From the NCBI GenBank assembly GCA_965262565.1, contig CBDHFQ010000012.1:182276-246275 (forward strand): DNA of 64,000 bases, read 5' to 3'. The notes under the pieces were generated by a model. That model did not search any database. It had not been told where the DNA came from and worked only from the letters and a program-made list of their open reading frames with translations. The DNA comes from CBDHFQ01 sp965262565 (GTDB taxonomy: Bacteria > Bacteroidota > Bacteroidia > J057). The position numbers were made by a program, and so were the translations under genes. Position 1 is the stretch's first letter; each line of letters begins with the position of its first letter. Positions 1-8,483 of the stretch are shown here, piece after piece.

Positions 1-1
1 G

Positions 2-838
2 GTTTTGTACTCTCAGGCAAATTTAAGTACTCCCATGTTAAGTACGTTTACAGACGCTAGTGGTGCATTCTCTTTTAATCCATTACCTGCAGGCACCTAT
101 TCAATTGCATTTTTTACTGAGTCTACGGGAAGGAGTTTTATTCTGACTTTAGCAGATCAGGGAACTTCTGATTCCCTTGATAGCGATGTAAATCCATTGA
201 GTGGGTTAGTTCAGTCTATCTATGTAGCTAACGGAAGTGTGGTAAGTAATGTCGGTGCTGGATTTGTACCTTTTATAGGCGGTTTACCTGTATCGTTTTT
301 TAATTTTGGAGTACAAATTCAAGAAAATGATGCCTTATTGAATTGGATAACGGCTTCGGAATTGAATAATGATGTCTTTGTCATAGAAAGATCCTCTGAC
401 GGATTAGCTTATTTTGGGGTTGGACAAGTAAGAGGGGCGGGGACAACCAGAAAATTTCAGGAATATTCTTATAGAGACCAGGACATCATTGAAAAATTTT
501 CGGATCAGGTATTTTATCGTCTAAAACAAATTGATTTTGATGGAGCTTTCACCTATAGTGACATCGTAATTCTCTCCCTGGAAGAAGAAACAGTAGTGAC
601 GATTTTTCCCAATCCTGCTAAAGATCTGTTATTTATAAGGTATTTAATTCCCAGAGATGATACCCTAAAGGTAAGTGTATCGGATCAGGTGGGTAAAGAA
701 TTATATGTAGAGGAATTTGAAGGGGGAAGTAATCAGCAAGTGGAAGGAATCGATATCCGAAATTGGGCCAAAGGGTTATATTATTTTAACATTAATACGG
801 AAGAAGGTCATAAGACATATAAAGTGATTATTCAATAG
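2..838 (+). CDS. Secreted T9SS protein, C-terminal part (5' end outside window)
   Basis: The frame is open to the left edge, so this is the last ~279 residues of a longer protein. The first ~80 residues look like the end of an SdrD B-like/CNA-B repeat (a GTYSI strand followed by a DSDVNP stretch). A beta-rich segment follows that is common just before Bacteroidota sorting domains (LLNWITASE, FYRLKQIDFDG). The last ~80 residues form a type A T9SS sorting domain, with the IFPNPAKD motif and a GLYYF strand near the end. The protein is probably exported across the outer membrane and anchored or released after cleavage of this domain. Its end overlaps the convergent rimM by 11 bases. The function of the mature part cannot be told from this fragment. 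Confidence 0.85.
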   Translation, partial: VLYSQANLSTPMLSTFTDASGAFSFNPLPAGTYSIAFFTESTGRSFILTLADQGTSDSLDSDVNPLSGLVQSIYVANGSVVSNVGAGFVPFIGGLPVSFFNFGVQIQENDALLNWITASELNNDVFVIERSSDGLAYFGVGQVRGAGTTRKFQEYSYRDQDIIEKFSDQVFYRLKQIDFDGAFTYSDIVILSLEEETVVTIFPNPAKDLLFIRYLIPRDDTLKVSVSDQVGKELYVEEFEGGSNQQVEGIDIRNWAKGLYYFNINTEEGHKTYKVIIQ

Positions 839-1361
839 AATATAAGTCAAGTAAGCCCTTGGGCAGACGGGTATATATTATACCTTCTCCTTTATCGACC
901 TTGATTAAAAATTCATCGACAACGGGAATCATCACTTCTTTTTCACGGTAATCCATGATAAGAATATCCTGGCTTCCACTGTCGATGAATTCTTTGGCAG
1001 TTCCTAATGCCCCCAATTGCTCATCCACGACCTTAAAACCGATTACTTGGAAATAATAGAAATGATCATCTTCTAGTTCAGGAAGAAGAGAGACAGGAAA
1101 AAACAAGGTAGTTCCTTTGAGCAATTCCGCTTGATCTCTATACTTTATTCCTTTAACCTTAAGCAAAGCTACCTTTTCGGATAATGGATGGATATATTCA
1201 ATGACTTCTTCCCTCAAAGGCTCATCCCCTTTAGAGAAAAGAAGCGTCTCTACAGTTAGATATTCTTCCAGATCATAGACATCAAATACTGCTTTCACCT
1301 CTCCTTGAAGCCCATGAGCTTTAGAAATATATCCGATTTCCACACATTCAGATTTCTCCAT
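828..1361 (-). CDS. rimM: Ribosome maturation factor RimM
   Basis: RimM binds ribosomal protein S19 and assists maturation of the 3' domain of 16S rRNA in the 30S subunit. The N-terminal beta-barrel begins with the typical IGYISKAHGLQGEVK segment. A PRC-barrel domain makes up the second half (FYYFQVIGFKVVD and a closing VMIPVVDEFL). The length of 177 aa is normal for the family. The gene lies directly downstream of rpsP on the same strand with a 41-base gap, the conserved rpsP-rimM order. The usual next partner, trmD, is absent; a convergent secreted-protein gene takes its place. Confidence 0.95.
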   Translation of the reverse strand: MEKSECVEIGYISKAHGLQGEVKAVFDVYDLEEYLTVETLLFSKGDEPLREEVIEYIHPLSEKVALLKVKGIKYRDQAELLKGTTLFFPVSLLPELEDDHFYYFQVIGFKVVDEQLGALGTAKEFIDSGSQDILIMDYREKEVMIPVVDEFLIKVDKGEGIIYTRLPKGLLDLYSIE

Positions 1362-1402
1362 AAGTGTTTACTTCGGTACTGTAAAAAGATTTGAATTGAA
1401 CC

Positions 1403-2080
1403 TTAGGATTTTTCTGTTTCCTTTTCCTTAACTGATTCTGATGCAACTTCTTCCTCGTTTTCTTCTTCAGTTAATTCTGGCATTGGCACATCACTAGCTT
1501 GCTGTTCAGCGTCTTCCTCTTGGGACGTTCCAGTAGTTGTACTATCTGCTTTTTCGGTAGTGGATTCCCCTACAGCTACATCATCAGGAGATTCTGCTTT
1601 ATCTCCATCTGCCTCTACAGGAGTTTCCTGAGTAGAAACTTCTTGGGTTGGGACTTCTGTACTTGGATCTTCTTCTGCTTCAGGTACTTCGTATCCAGGA
1701 GCTTGCTTTAATATTTCCCCTCTAATATTAACAATTTCTACCTTCTTTTTGGCTTTAGCTTGTTTATCCTTCCACCAGCGCGTAAATATTTTTTCTAATT
1801 CGTCCTCTGACTTTCCCTGTTTTATGAGAGCGAATTTTACGGTGATTCCTGCATGCCTTAACAAATGCCGCACAGTATTTGTAGGCTGAGCACCATTTTT
1901 CAACCACTTTAAAGCAAGATCGTAATCAAAATAAACTTTGGCTGGATGGGTTACAGGATTATAAAATCCTATTTTTTCTATAAATCTGCCATCTCTTGGA
2001 GATCTGCTATCTGCAGCTACTATGGCATAGTGCGGAGCTTTACTTCTCCCTTGTCTTCTGAGTCTTAATTTTACTGGCAT
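1403..2080 (-). CDS. rpsP: 30S ribosomal protein S16 with long acidic C-terminal tail
   Basis: The first ~85 residues are a clear S16 (start MPVKLRLRRQGRSKAPHY, then DSRSPRDGRFIEKIGFYNP). The open frame continues upstream to 2167, but the S16 N-terminus fixes the start at 2080. After the core comes a basic linker (KQAKAKKKVE) and then ~85 residues rich in Glu, Thr, Ser and Asp. This gives 225 aa, against ~80-90 aa in most bacteria. Long S16 tails are known in Bacteroidota; this one looks disordered and highly acidic. There is no Shine-Dalgarno sequence. The gene is probably co-transcribed with rimM. Confidence 0.95.
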   Translation of the reverse strand: MPVKLRLRRQGRSKAPHYAIVAADSRSPRDGRFIEKIGFYNPVTHPAKVYFDYDLALKWLKNGAQPTNTVRHLLRHAGITVKFALIKQGKSEDELEKIFTRWWKDKQAKAKKKVEIVNIRGEILKQAPGYEVPEAEEDPSTEVPTQEVSTQETPVEADGDKAESPDDVAVGESTTEKADSTTTGTSQEEDAEQQASDVPMPELTEEENEEEVASESVKEKETEKS

Positions 2081-2210
2081 ATAACCACAAATCTTTATTG
2101 ATATACTATTAATCGACAAAATTAATGACAATGGAAGAAATATCCAAAATGAGGTGCTAAATAACACAAGAAAATACGAATAAAAAGAAGAGAAAAATAG
2201 AATAATAGGC

Positions 2211-3137
2211 TTATGCTAGGTTGTTTGCATTACTTATAGTGTCAAATGGTTGTTGGCTATGATCATCAACAAAATTTATGACATCATTAATCGTCTGGAA
2301 GATAGAGACATTATGATGAGTGCCATCCATAAATTTCGATAATTGCTGACTATATAGGAGGATTCCAGATTCTGGAAAGGCTTTTTTCAATCCTTTTATG
2401 TAAGTGGTCGCAAAAGATTTATCCGGATAGGATGAGATTACAGATAGGACATAATCAGGTTTATAAATTTCATTGATGGGAGAGAGATCGCCTAATGGTA
2501 AATTTTGTCCTAAGTAAATGGCTCTATTATGTCGAGACTTTATAATGTAAGCTGAAAAGAGTAGGCTTATTTCATGCAGTTCACCTTCAGGGAGAAATAA
2601 GACGTATTTTTTTGCATTTGGATTTTGGGAAGTGATTTGCCCATCGATAGCAACAATTAATTTTTGTCTGATTAATCCGGTAATAAAGTGCTCATGGGCA
2701 GGATTAATATTTCCTGTTTGCCACAAAATCCCTATTCTATTGAGGAATGGATATACGATATTCAACATGGTCGTTTCAAAACCAAATTGGAGTGTATTAG
2801 TGGAAATGATTTTTTCGAATCGCTCCTCATTCAGGTTGACCATTGCTATTACAAGCGCATTCACCTGGTTTGGGTACTCCAAATTAGAATCCGAAATACG
2901 CATAACTACCTGATTAATCTCTTCATGAGACATCTGTGCTATTTTCGAAATCTTTTGTCCGTTTTCCTTCAAAAAGGCGATGTTCAGCAACAATCTTAAA
3001 TCCGCATCGTCATAAAACCTAATATTCGTAGAAGTTCTCTTTGGCCTTATGATATTATATCTCTGCTCCCAAACCCTAATGGTGTGAGCTTTTATATTTG
3101 AAAGCTGTTCGAGATCTTTTATTGAATATTTTGCCAC
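2211..3137 (-). CDS. MerR-family regulator with B12-binding domain (CarH/LitR-like)
   Basis: Residues 1-70 are a MerR winged helix (YSIKDLEQLSNIKAHTIRVW; WEQRY; TNIRFYDDADLRLL). Residues ~90-160 form the four-helix cobalamin cap and contain the W-x9-E-H signature of this family (W139, E149, H150). The Rossmann-type cobalamin domain follows, with H188 in GELHEISLL at the place of the lower axial His ligand; Ser replaces the usual Gly of the E/D-x-H-x-x-G motif. In characterised CarH and LitR proteins, adenosylcobalamin-bound repressor blocks carotenoid or light-response genes in the dark and falls off DNA on illumination. A light-sensing role here is inference from motifs and from the crtY/blh/rhodopsin genes ~20 kb away. 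Confidence 0.85.
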   Translation of the reverse strand: MAKYSIKDLEQLSNIKAHTIRVWEQRYNIIRPKRTSTNIRFYDDADLRLLLNIAFLKENGQKISKIAQMSHEEINQVVMRISDSNLEYPNQVNALVIAMVNLNEERFEKIISTNTLQFGFETTMLNIVYPFLNRIGILWQTGNINPAHEHFITGLIRQKLIVAIDGQITSQNPNAKKYVLFLPEGELHEISLLFSAYIIKSRHNRAIYLGQNLPLGDLSPINEIYKPDYVLSVISSYPDKSFATTYIKGLKKAFPESGILLYSQQLSKFMDGTHHNVSIFQTINDVINFVDDHSQQPFDTISNANNLA

Positions 3138-3485
3138 TATTACATTAATTTTTAATGATGGTAATTTTATTTAGTTAACTGTAAAATCTCAAATTAATTG
3201 CTAAGCATTAATAACAATGTTCACAACTTAGCTAAAACTCTTAAACAAGATTCAATCGGAAATGTGATTGAATATCTAATGCAGATAACTAATTATTCCC
3301 TTTATCGTAGGTTTAGATCAAGCACATTAGTTGAAGATCAATTATTTACCCATTCAGATACTATAACTATAAGTTATTTGATTTGTTCATCGCAATTGAT
3401 AAATATTATAAATATCTCCTTAACATTAATATTTGGGTATTCATTAAGCATTCTCTAAATTATCCATCATTTTATATCGAAGTGT
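3138..3485. other. Intergenic region between divergent genes
   Basis: This AT-rich spacer separates the MerR-like regulator (minus) from the lipoprotein (plus) and should hold both promoters. A small open frame (3198-3458) is present but has a TTG start, a biased composition and no recognisable features. Apart from the palindrome at 3143-3157 I see nothing clear. Confidence 0.5.
3143..3157. promoter_or_regulatory. Perfect palindrome next to the MerR-B12 gene start
   Basis: CATTAA-TTT-TTAATG is a perfect 6+3+6 inverted repeat beginning six bases upstream of the start codon of the minus-strand regulator at 3137. Its place suits an autoregulatory operator or a -10 region overlap. The surroundings are very AT-rich, so chance is a real alternative. 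Confidence 0.25.
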
Positions 3486-4538
3486 ATGCTCAGGATTAAT
3501 TCCATTATCGTCTTTCTTAGCCTGTTAATAGCATTATGGGGATGTACCTCTAAATCTAATCAAGCCCAGCCTACGGATGAGGAAGCAACTCAGGAGCAGA
3601 AAGCAGTAGCAGAAGAAATAAATGAAGAGTTCCAGGTCAGAAGTGACATTGCTTCTGTTATCCTGGCATATTACAATGATCTAGAAGCTGAGAGTAAGAA
3701 TATTGGTAGCTATTTTGCGCCTAATGTTGAGAAATACTATTCTCAGACAAATATATCTGGGGATAAAGTAGGACAAATAATAATAAATACTTACGAAGGA
3801 GTGTCAGAAAGGCGAGTAACTATAGATAAGAATACCTTAATCGTCAATGAAGAAAATGAAAAATATTCTGCAGAGTTTGACGGAAACGTCTCCTTGACAA
3901 GAACTGAAGGAAATGTTAAAGTGAATGAAGACTTCAGAAATAGAATTGTTTTTAATCAAGATCTTAAGATTATCCAATATGAATCTCTGGAAGTAAGACA
4001 GCAAACTGCTAACAGGAAATTAAATGCCAATGCGAGAATTTCCACGGCCATTCAATCTCTTCTTTCTACGCTTAATAGTGAGGGGTTAACAGCATTGGAT
4101 AACATTATTCACCCTGAAAAGGGCTTTTTCTTCATCACTCGCCCCGGAGCTATAGATGCAGTTTATCATTTATATAAGTCTGAAGAAATCGTTTCCCAGG
4201 CGAATACACCTTGGATAAAAGATAAATTATCCGATATCTCCTGTAACATACAGGCAATCGATTTACCTTCTTATGATTGCGATAATTTTTCCAGTCAGGG
4301 ATGTTTTCTGGCTCCTGTTGGCAATGTGGACCGCATTTCTGGACTCATGGGGGCGTTAGAACAAGCCTCGATCAGGAGTTTTTCCCCAGAAGAACAAGGA
4401 GATGCAAACTCTATGGAGGACTTCATTTCCTATGAGCTTGTTGTAACCGAAAGCTATTTATCTATGCTTTTTGGGATAATTGACGGGAGATGGTATTTGC
4501 TGGTACTGGATGCTGCTAAATTCGACTGTTCAGCTTAA
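3486..4538 (+). CDS. Uncharacterised lipoprotein
   Basis: The 350-aa product begins with a lipoprotein signal: a basic start, a hydrophobic stretch, then IALWGC with the likely lipidated Cys at residue 20. W at the lipobox -2 position is unusual. A Gln/Glu-rich spacer (~21-50) leads to a mixed alpha/beta region. The first part (residues ~50-160) has the look of an NTF2-like fold (repeated short strands, SYFAPNVEKYY). The second (~170-350) has Cys pairs (CNIQ, YDCDNF, GCF). I do not recognise a named family. It sits alone between the regulator and a glycosyltransferase on the same strand, with a 117-base gap downstream. Confidence 0.75.
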   Translation: MLRINSIIVFLSLLIALWGCTSKSNQAQPTDEEATQEQKAVAEEINEEFQVRSDIASVILAYYNDLEAESKNIGSYFAPNVEKYYSQTNISGDKVGQIIINTYEGVSERRVTIDKNTLIVNEENEKYSAEFDGNVSLTRTEGNVKVNEDFRNRIVFNQDLKIIQYESLEVRQQTANRKLNANARISTAIQSLLSTLNSEGLTALDNIIHPEKGFFFITRPGAIDAVYHLYKSEEIVSQANTPWIKDKLSDISCNIQAIDLPSYDCDNFSSQGCFLAPVGNVDRISGLMGALEQASIRSFSPEEQGDANSMEDFISYELVVTESYLSMLFGIIDGRWYLLVLDAAKFDCSA

Positions 4539-4655
4539 AAAAAAATATTTTGGTGTTGGAAAATTATGTATATTTATTAATACTTAATTGAGTAAAATCC
4601 CCTAATTGAAGTTTCTGTGCTTTCTCACTATGTTGGCTATTTTACTTCACATTAG

Positions 4656-5837
4656 ATGAAAATTATTTTTGTTTACGCTAATCATTATCCTGGAGGTTGG
4701 GATGTCAAAGGAAATTTGATCATTCCACTCAGTAAGTATCTTTATCGCCATGGTTGTTTTTCAGAAGCATGGGAAATGAATGCAGCATCGAATAAGGTTA
4801 ATTATGGCGGAGAACTGATAACAAAGCTTTTTAAGCATCATAATCAATCTCTTTTCATTGGTAAAAGGATAAAAAAAACTATTTCTCGTTTATCTCCAGA
4901 GAATACTTGTATTCATTTTTTGGGTGCTTTTCAAGAAATTAATTATCATTTAGCTAATATTTGTCGAGCTAAAAAAATAAGATACATCTATTCTCCCCTG
5001 GGCCTCCTAAGTAAATCGAAAACTACAGAGGCAAGTTACTTCAAGCGAAATAAGATCAGGAAAAAGGAAATTCCTTTACTGAAAGATGCCCATGCAGTTC
5101 ACACTTTAGGAAGTAAACAATTCAGAGATTTACACTTTTACACGAAAGTAGATCACAAATTCCTGCTCCCAATGGGATATTATACTAAAGATATTATGTT
5201 TAACGATCTACATATTCCCAAACCAGATGTACCTGTTTTTCTATTTACAGGTGAAATAAACTGGTCCATAAGTGGATTGAGAAGATTGCATGAAGGATTT
5301 GAAAGATATAAGGATCTGGGGGGGAAAGGGGTTTTGTGGTTTATGGGGCGCGGAAAACACGAAGAACACTTAAGAGCAGTCATTGATCATAGTTTTTGGC
5401 GAGATTTTATGACTTTCTGGGACTATAATACCAGGAACGAATGGTTAAATGTTATTTTTAATGCTGATGTCCAGATTTATCCAGTGAAATCGGCCGTATT
5501 TCCCAAGTCTTTAATCATAGGGGCAGCTATGGGAATTCCTGCCGTTGTTAGTACTCATTCTAACTTAGGCACCTATCTCGAAAATCACCAGGCTGGAATT
5601 TGCCTGAGGAGTACAAGATCCCTGGACATTTGTGAAGCCTTAATGAATATTGATAAGGATTGGTCCACAGGTCATTTATCCATACAAAAAAATTATGCTA
5701 GAAATATGGCCTACCAGGGATTTCACTGGGAAAAACTCATTCACGAGTATATGAACATGTATACAGGGGCCAGAATAATTCGACCCCACAGATATGAACC
5801 CAGGGTTTTTCCTTTGCTCACTCATCAACATGAATAG
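4656..5837 (+). CDS. Glycosyltransferase, GT-B fold (GT4-like)
   Basis: The 393-aa product has an N-terminal Rossmann half (MKIIFVYANHYPGGWDVKGN) and a C-terminal half with the family's nucleotide-sugar region. That half includes LFTGEINWSISGLRRL, the PKSLIIGAAMGIPAVVS helix, and a closing NLGTYLENHQAGICL segment typical of GT4 enzymes. It probably transfers a sugar during surface polysaccharide synthesis at the inner face of the cytoplasmic membrane. The E-x7-E motif of many GT4 enzymes is not well conserved. Acceptor and donor cannot be inferred. It ends six bases before the convergent transporter gene. Confidence 0.75.
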   Translation: MKIIFVYANHYPGGWDVKGNLIIPLSKYLYRHGCFSEAWEMNAASNKVNYGGELITKLFKHHNQSLFIGKRIKKTISRLSPENTCIHFLGAFQEINYHLANICRAKKIRYIYSPLGLLSKSKTTEASYFKRNKIRKKEIPLLKDAHAVHTLGSKQFRDLHFYTKVDHKFLLPMGYYTKDIMFNDLHIPKPDVPVFLFTGEINWSISGLRRLHEGFERYKDLGGKGVLWFMGRGKHEEHLRAVIDHSFWRDFMTFWDYNTRNEWLNVIFNADVQIYPVKSAVFPKSLIIGAAMGIPAVVSTHSNLGTYLENHQAGICLRSTRSLDICEALMNIDKDWSTGHLSIQKNYARNMAYQGFHWEKLIHEYMNMYTGARIIRPHRYEPRVFPLLTHQHE

Positions 5838-5843
5838 TTTCAA

Positions 5844-6272
5844 CTAGTGGGGTAATTTATGTCTGATAGAACCATAAACCCATGTACCTAAAATGGCACT
5901 TAAAATCGCTATGATATAAACGGTTATCCCATTACCAACCAGTATATATAAAGGACCTGGGCAAGCACCTGTTAGGGCCCAACCTATGCCGAATATAATA
6001 CCTCCGATTAAATATCGGGGAATACTCAACTGTTTATCAGCTGGTAAGATAATATTACCATAAAGATCGGTCCACTGATTTTTTTTGCTCAGAAATAGAA
6101 GGATGATTCCAGTGATTACAGCAGAACCTATCACTCCATACATATGGAAACTATGGAACCGAAACATTTCCTGAATCCGATACCAGGAAATAACCTCAGA
6201 TTTGGTTAACGTAATTCCAAAAATTACTCCTATGAGCAAAAAGCTCAGGTAAGGCTTAAGATTTATTCGCAT
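5844..6272 (-). CDS. YeeE/YedE-type (DUF6691) transporter half
   Basis: This small 142-aa membrane protein has four likely helices. It carries the conserved Cys motif ALTGACPGPLYILVGNG, which matches the second half of YeeE/YedE-type sulfur-compound channels. In TsuA/YeeE, cysteines in such motifs relay thiosulfate through the pore; in two-gene versions (PmpA/PmpB) the halves are separate proteins. The partner half lies just upstream on the same strand with a 13-base gap. The substrate (thiosulfate or another sulfur species) is inferred from the family. Confidence 0.8.
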   Translation of the reverse strand: MRINLKPYLSFLLIGVIFGITLTKSEVISWYRIQEMFRFHSFHMYGVIGSAVITGIILLFLSKKNQWTDLYGNIILPADKQLSIPRYLIGGIIFGIGWALTGACPGPLYILVGNGITVYIIAILSAILGTWVYGSIRHKLPH

Positions 6273-6285
6273 TGATCTGTGAAAA

Positions 6286-6849
6286 TTAAAAGATAAATGG
6301 AAAAAGAAAATGAGTACAAATTAGACCTCCTATAAAAAATCCCACTACAGCTATAAAAGATGGTAACTGTAAATTGCTTAAACCGCTGATGGCATGACCT
6401 GAAGTACAACCTCCAGCATATCGGGTTCCAAATCCCACTAGAAAACCGCCTATCACTATAGCTAAAAATCCTCTAAGACTAAACAAGCCATCCCATGAGA
6501 AAATACCTTCAGGAGCAGGGCTGTTAGGTGTTACATTAATGTGTAATGCCTGCAATGCTGTAATAGTTGATCCAGAAATATGGTATGCCTGGTCTCCTTG
6601 AAGAAAGGTAGAAGCTATCCAACCTCCAATAAGTCCCCCTAACACAAACCATAAATTCCAACGCTGCTCTTTCCAGTCAATATTGAAAAACGGTATTTTT
6701 TTCCCAGCTCCGGCGATGGAACAAAATGTTCGAAGGGTGCTCGAAACACCAAAACTCTTTCCCATATATAGCATGAGATACATAACAAGAGTAATCATGG
6801 GGCCAGCAATATACCATGGCCATGGTTCTGTTATCCAATTAGTTATCAT
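6286..6849 (-). CDS. YeeE/YedE-type transporter half
   Basis: This 187-aa integral membrane protein has the motif RYAGGCTSGHAISGLSNLQ, the first-half signature of YeeE/YedE transporters, with the Cys that contacts the sulfur substrate in TsuA. A second, charged loop (GKKIPFFNIDWKEQRWN) is typical of the Bacteroidota branch. It forms a two-gene operon with the smaller DUF6691 half at 5844-6272, and together they would make one full channel. The rhodanese or persulfide dioxygenase often found beside this pair is not in the window. Confidence 0.82.
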   Translation of the reverse strand: MITNWITEPWPWYIAGPMITLVMYLMLYMGKSFGVSSTLRTFCSIAGAGKKIPFFNIDWKEQRWNLWFVLGGLIGGWIASTFLQGDQAYHISGSTITALQALHINVTPNSPAPEGIFSWDGLFSLRGFLAIVIGGFLVGFGTRYAGGCTSGHAISGLSNLQLPSFIAVVGFFIGGLICTHFLFPFIF

Positions 6850-7139
6850 AGTTACTATTACTCAATCCAGATTTATATAAAATTGATTAATCTTAATCTT
6901 AGGTTAAGTTAATGCAAAAATCGCCCTTACTCAGTATCCAAAGTTACACTTGAAGTAAAGGGACGGTTAATATATCATGAGTATAAATATATTATCATAT
7001 CAGTATTATTCGTATTTATTTAAGTTTATACATATTTTAAATATGTTGAGTTGGAATATATGATAAATTGAATTTGCTATCTTGATTGTCTACTGTAGCT
7101 TGTACCATCAAAAATTCTCAGAGGTACAAAAATGGTGTT

Positions 7140-8483
7140 ATGACTGTAGACAAAAAAATGCGATCTCTTGTTGAGGCAGAATTGAAGAGAATATTTTATT
7201 TACCTTACCGAAAAGAGCAGACAGAGGAAATTAAAAACGACCCTGATCCCAGTTTAGTCATTAGTTGGGACCAAAAATCATATGTAAAGCCTGGAAACAA
7301 GCTCATTACACTTTCATACATTTATCAAAAGCGATCTGGAAGATGGTTTTTCTTTCCCGATGGTGCGTTATTTCCTATTTATCCAGAGCTGATGATGCTT
7401 TTTGGAGACAATGTCATGGTTCAGCGATTGGTTTCCCATATCATATTTAATGCTGGGATTCAGGAATTTTTATCTAGTGGAAAGGTTTATATCAATGTGG
7501 TAAAACAACCTCCCTTAATGGAAGTGATTGAATCGCTAAAAAAAGATACTTACGCAATTGGAATAGATCTTAATGCAGATACTCCCAAAATTTATGTAGG
7601 ATTAGGGCGGTTGGGAGAAGACTTACATTATTTTCGAATTCCTTCTTCCTCTACTATCTCTCACAAATTGCAAAATGAATCCATGATTCTTGAAAAAGTA
7701 GAGCGAAATGTGTTGGAAAACATTAGTCATCCATATGAACTTTCAGGGGCCAATAGCTCGGTTAATCTAAAAACCCGTGCATTGAGAATGCCCTTGTTAA
7801 TGTACAAATCACGAAAATTTACTTCTTTTCATGCTCAGGCCATTGCTGAATTGAGCTATAAAACAATTCACCAGCGCAAATTAAAGGAGTTAAGTTTTTA
7901 TCAGCGGCTTTGTTCGTATATCAATACATATGAAAGCCAGCCTTTTGATGATTTTACAGACGCCAGGTTGATTAAATGGAAAAAAATTCACGAAAGACTG
8001 GAGATCATTCATGGCTTGCTAAGAGAGGAAGATTATGTTCCTTGTGCGATATCAAATGGGAAATTTCACAGAGACAAAATTTTTCTGATCTTCAAAAAAG
8101 TGTTGTTAACTAATTGGGAATGTGCAGAAGAAAATAAGCCTATCCTGTACGATGTGTTTGATTATATCTACCATCAAAACTGTTTTATCTATCAACGACC
8201 GTTCAACAGGATCCTCAAAGAGTTAGAATATACGTTTAATGAAAAGGCGATCAATGAGCTAGTAGAAACCTGGGGATTATCTCCTGACCACCTCCACTTG
8301 TGGTACTTGCTCGATAAAATTGTCCAATTATTTGATAATGAAAATTTTATGGACAAGGATATTGTGAACTTACATACACTTTCAGTAATTAAACATGCCT
8401 TGGAGTACGTTATATCGGCTTGTAATTTTACTAAAGTTACCGCTCTTCCCGAATCTGAGGCGGAAATGATGAGCTGGACTTAA
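7140..8483 (+). CDS. Possible degenerate phosphotransferase-like protein in EPS locus
   Basis: The 447-aa product is not a clear family member. The segment SNGKFHRDKIFL followed ~12 residues later by LTNWECAEENKPILYDVFDY is laid out like the catalytic loop and metal site of aminoglycoside/choline-kinase folds (H-G-D-F-x-x-x-N, then D-W-E and a D-x-F helix). The catalytic Asp is Lys and the metal Asp is Asn, so it would be a pseudokinase. Such phosphotransferase-fold proteins do occur in polysaccharide clusters. The frame extends upstream to a TTG at 7086; I chose the ATG at 7140. Its end overlaps the convergent glycosyltransferase by 4 bases. The fold assignment is tentative. Confidence 0.7.
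   Translation: MTVDKKMRSLVEAELKRIFYLPYRKEQTEEIKNDPDPSLVISWDQKSYVKPGNKLITLSYIYQKRSGRWFFFPDGALFPIYPELMMLFGDNVMVQRLVSHIIFNAGIQEFLSSGKVYINVVKQPPLMEVIESLKKDTYAIGIDLNADTPKIYVGLGRLGEDLHYFRIPSSSTISHKLQNESMILEKVERNVLENISHPYELSGANSSVNLKTRALRMPLLMYKSRKFTSFHAQAIAELSYKTIHQRKLKELSFYQRLCSYINTYESQPFDDFTDARLIKWKKIHERLEIIHGLLREEDYVPCAISNGKFHRDKIFLIFKKVLLTNWECAEENKPILYDVFDYIYHQNCFIYQRPFNRILKELEYTFNEKAINELVETWGLSPDHLHLWYLLDKIVQLFDNENFMDKDIVNLHTLSVIKHALEYVISACNFTKVTALPESEAEMMSWT

Noticed and set aside
2081..2167. N-terminal extension of S16
   Set aside because: S16 starts at MPVKLRLRRQG throughout the family. The extra 29 codons are hydrophobic noise upstream.
3198..3458. 86-aa frame in the MerR/lipoprotein spacer
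   Set aside because: TTG start, composition of AT-rich random sequence, and no recognisable feature. It lies in the likely promoter region.
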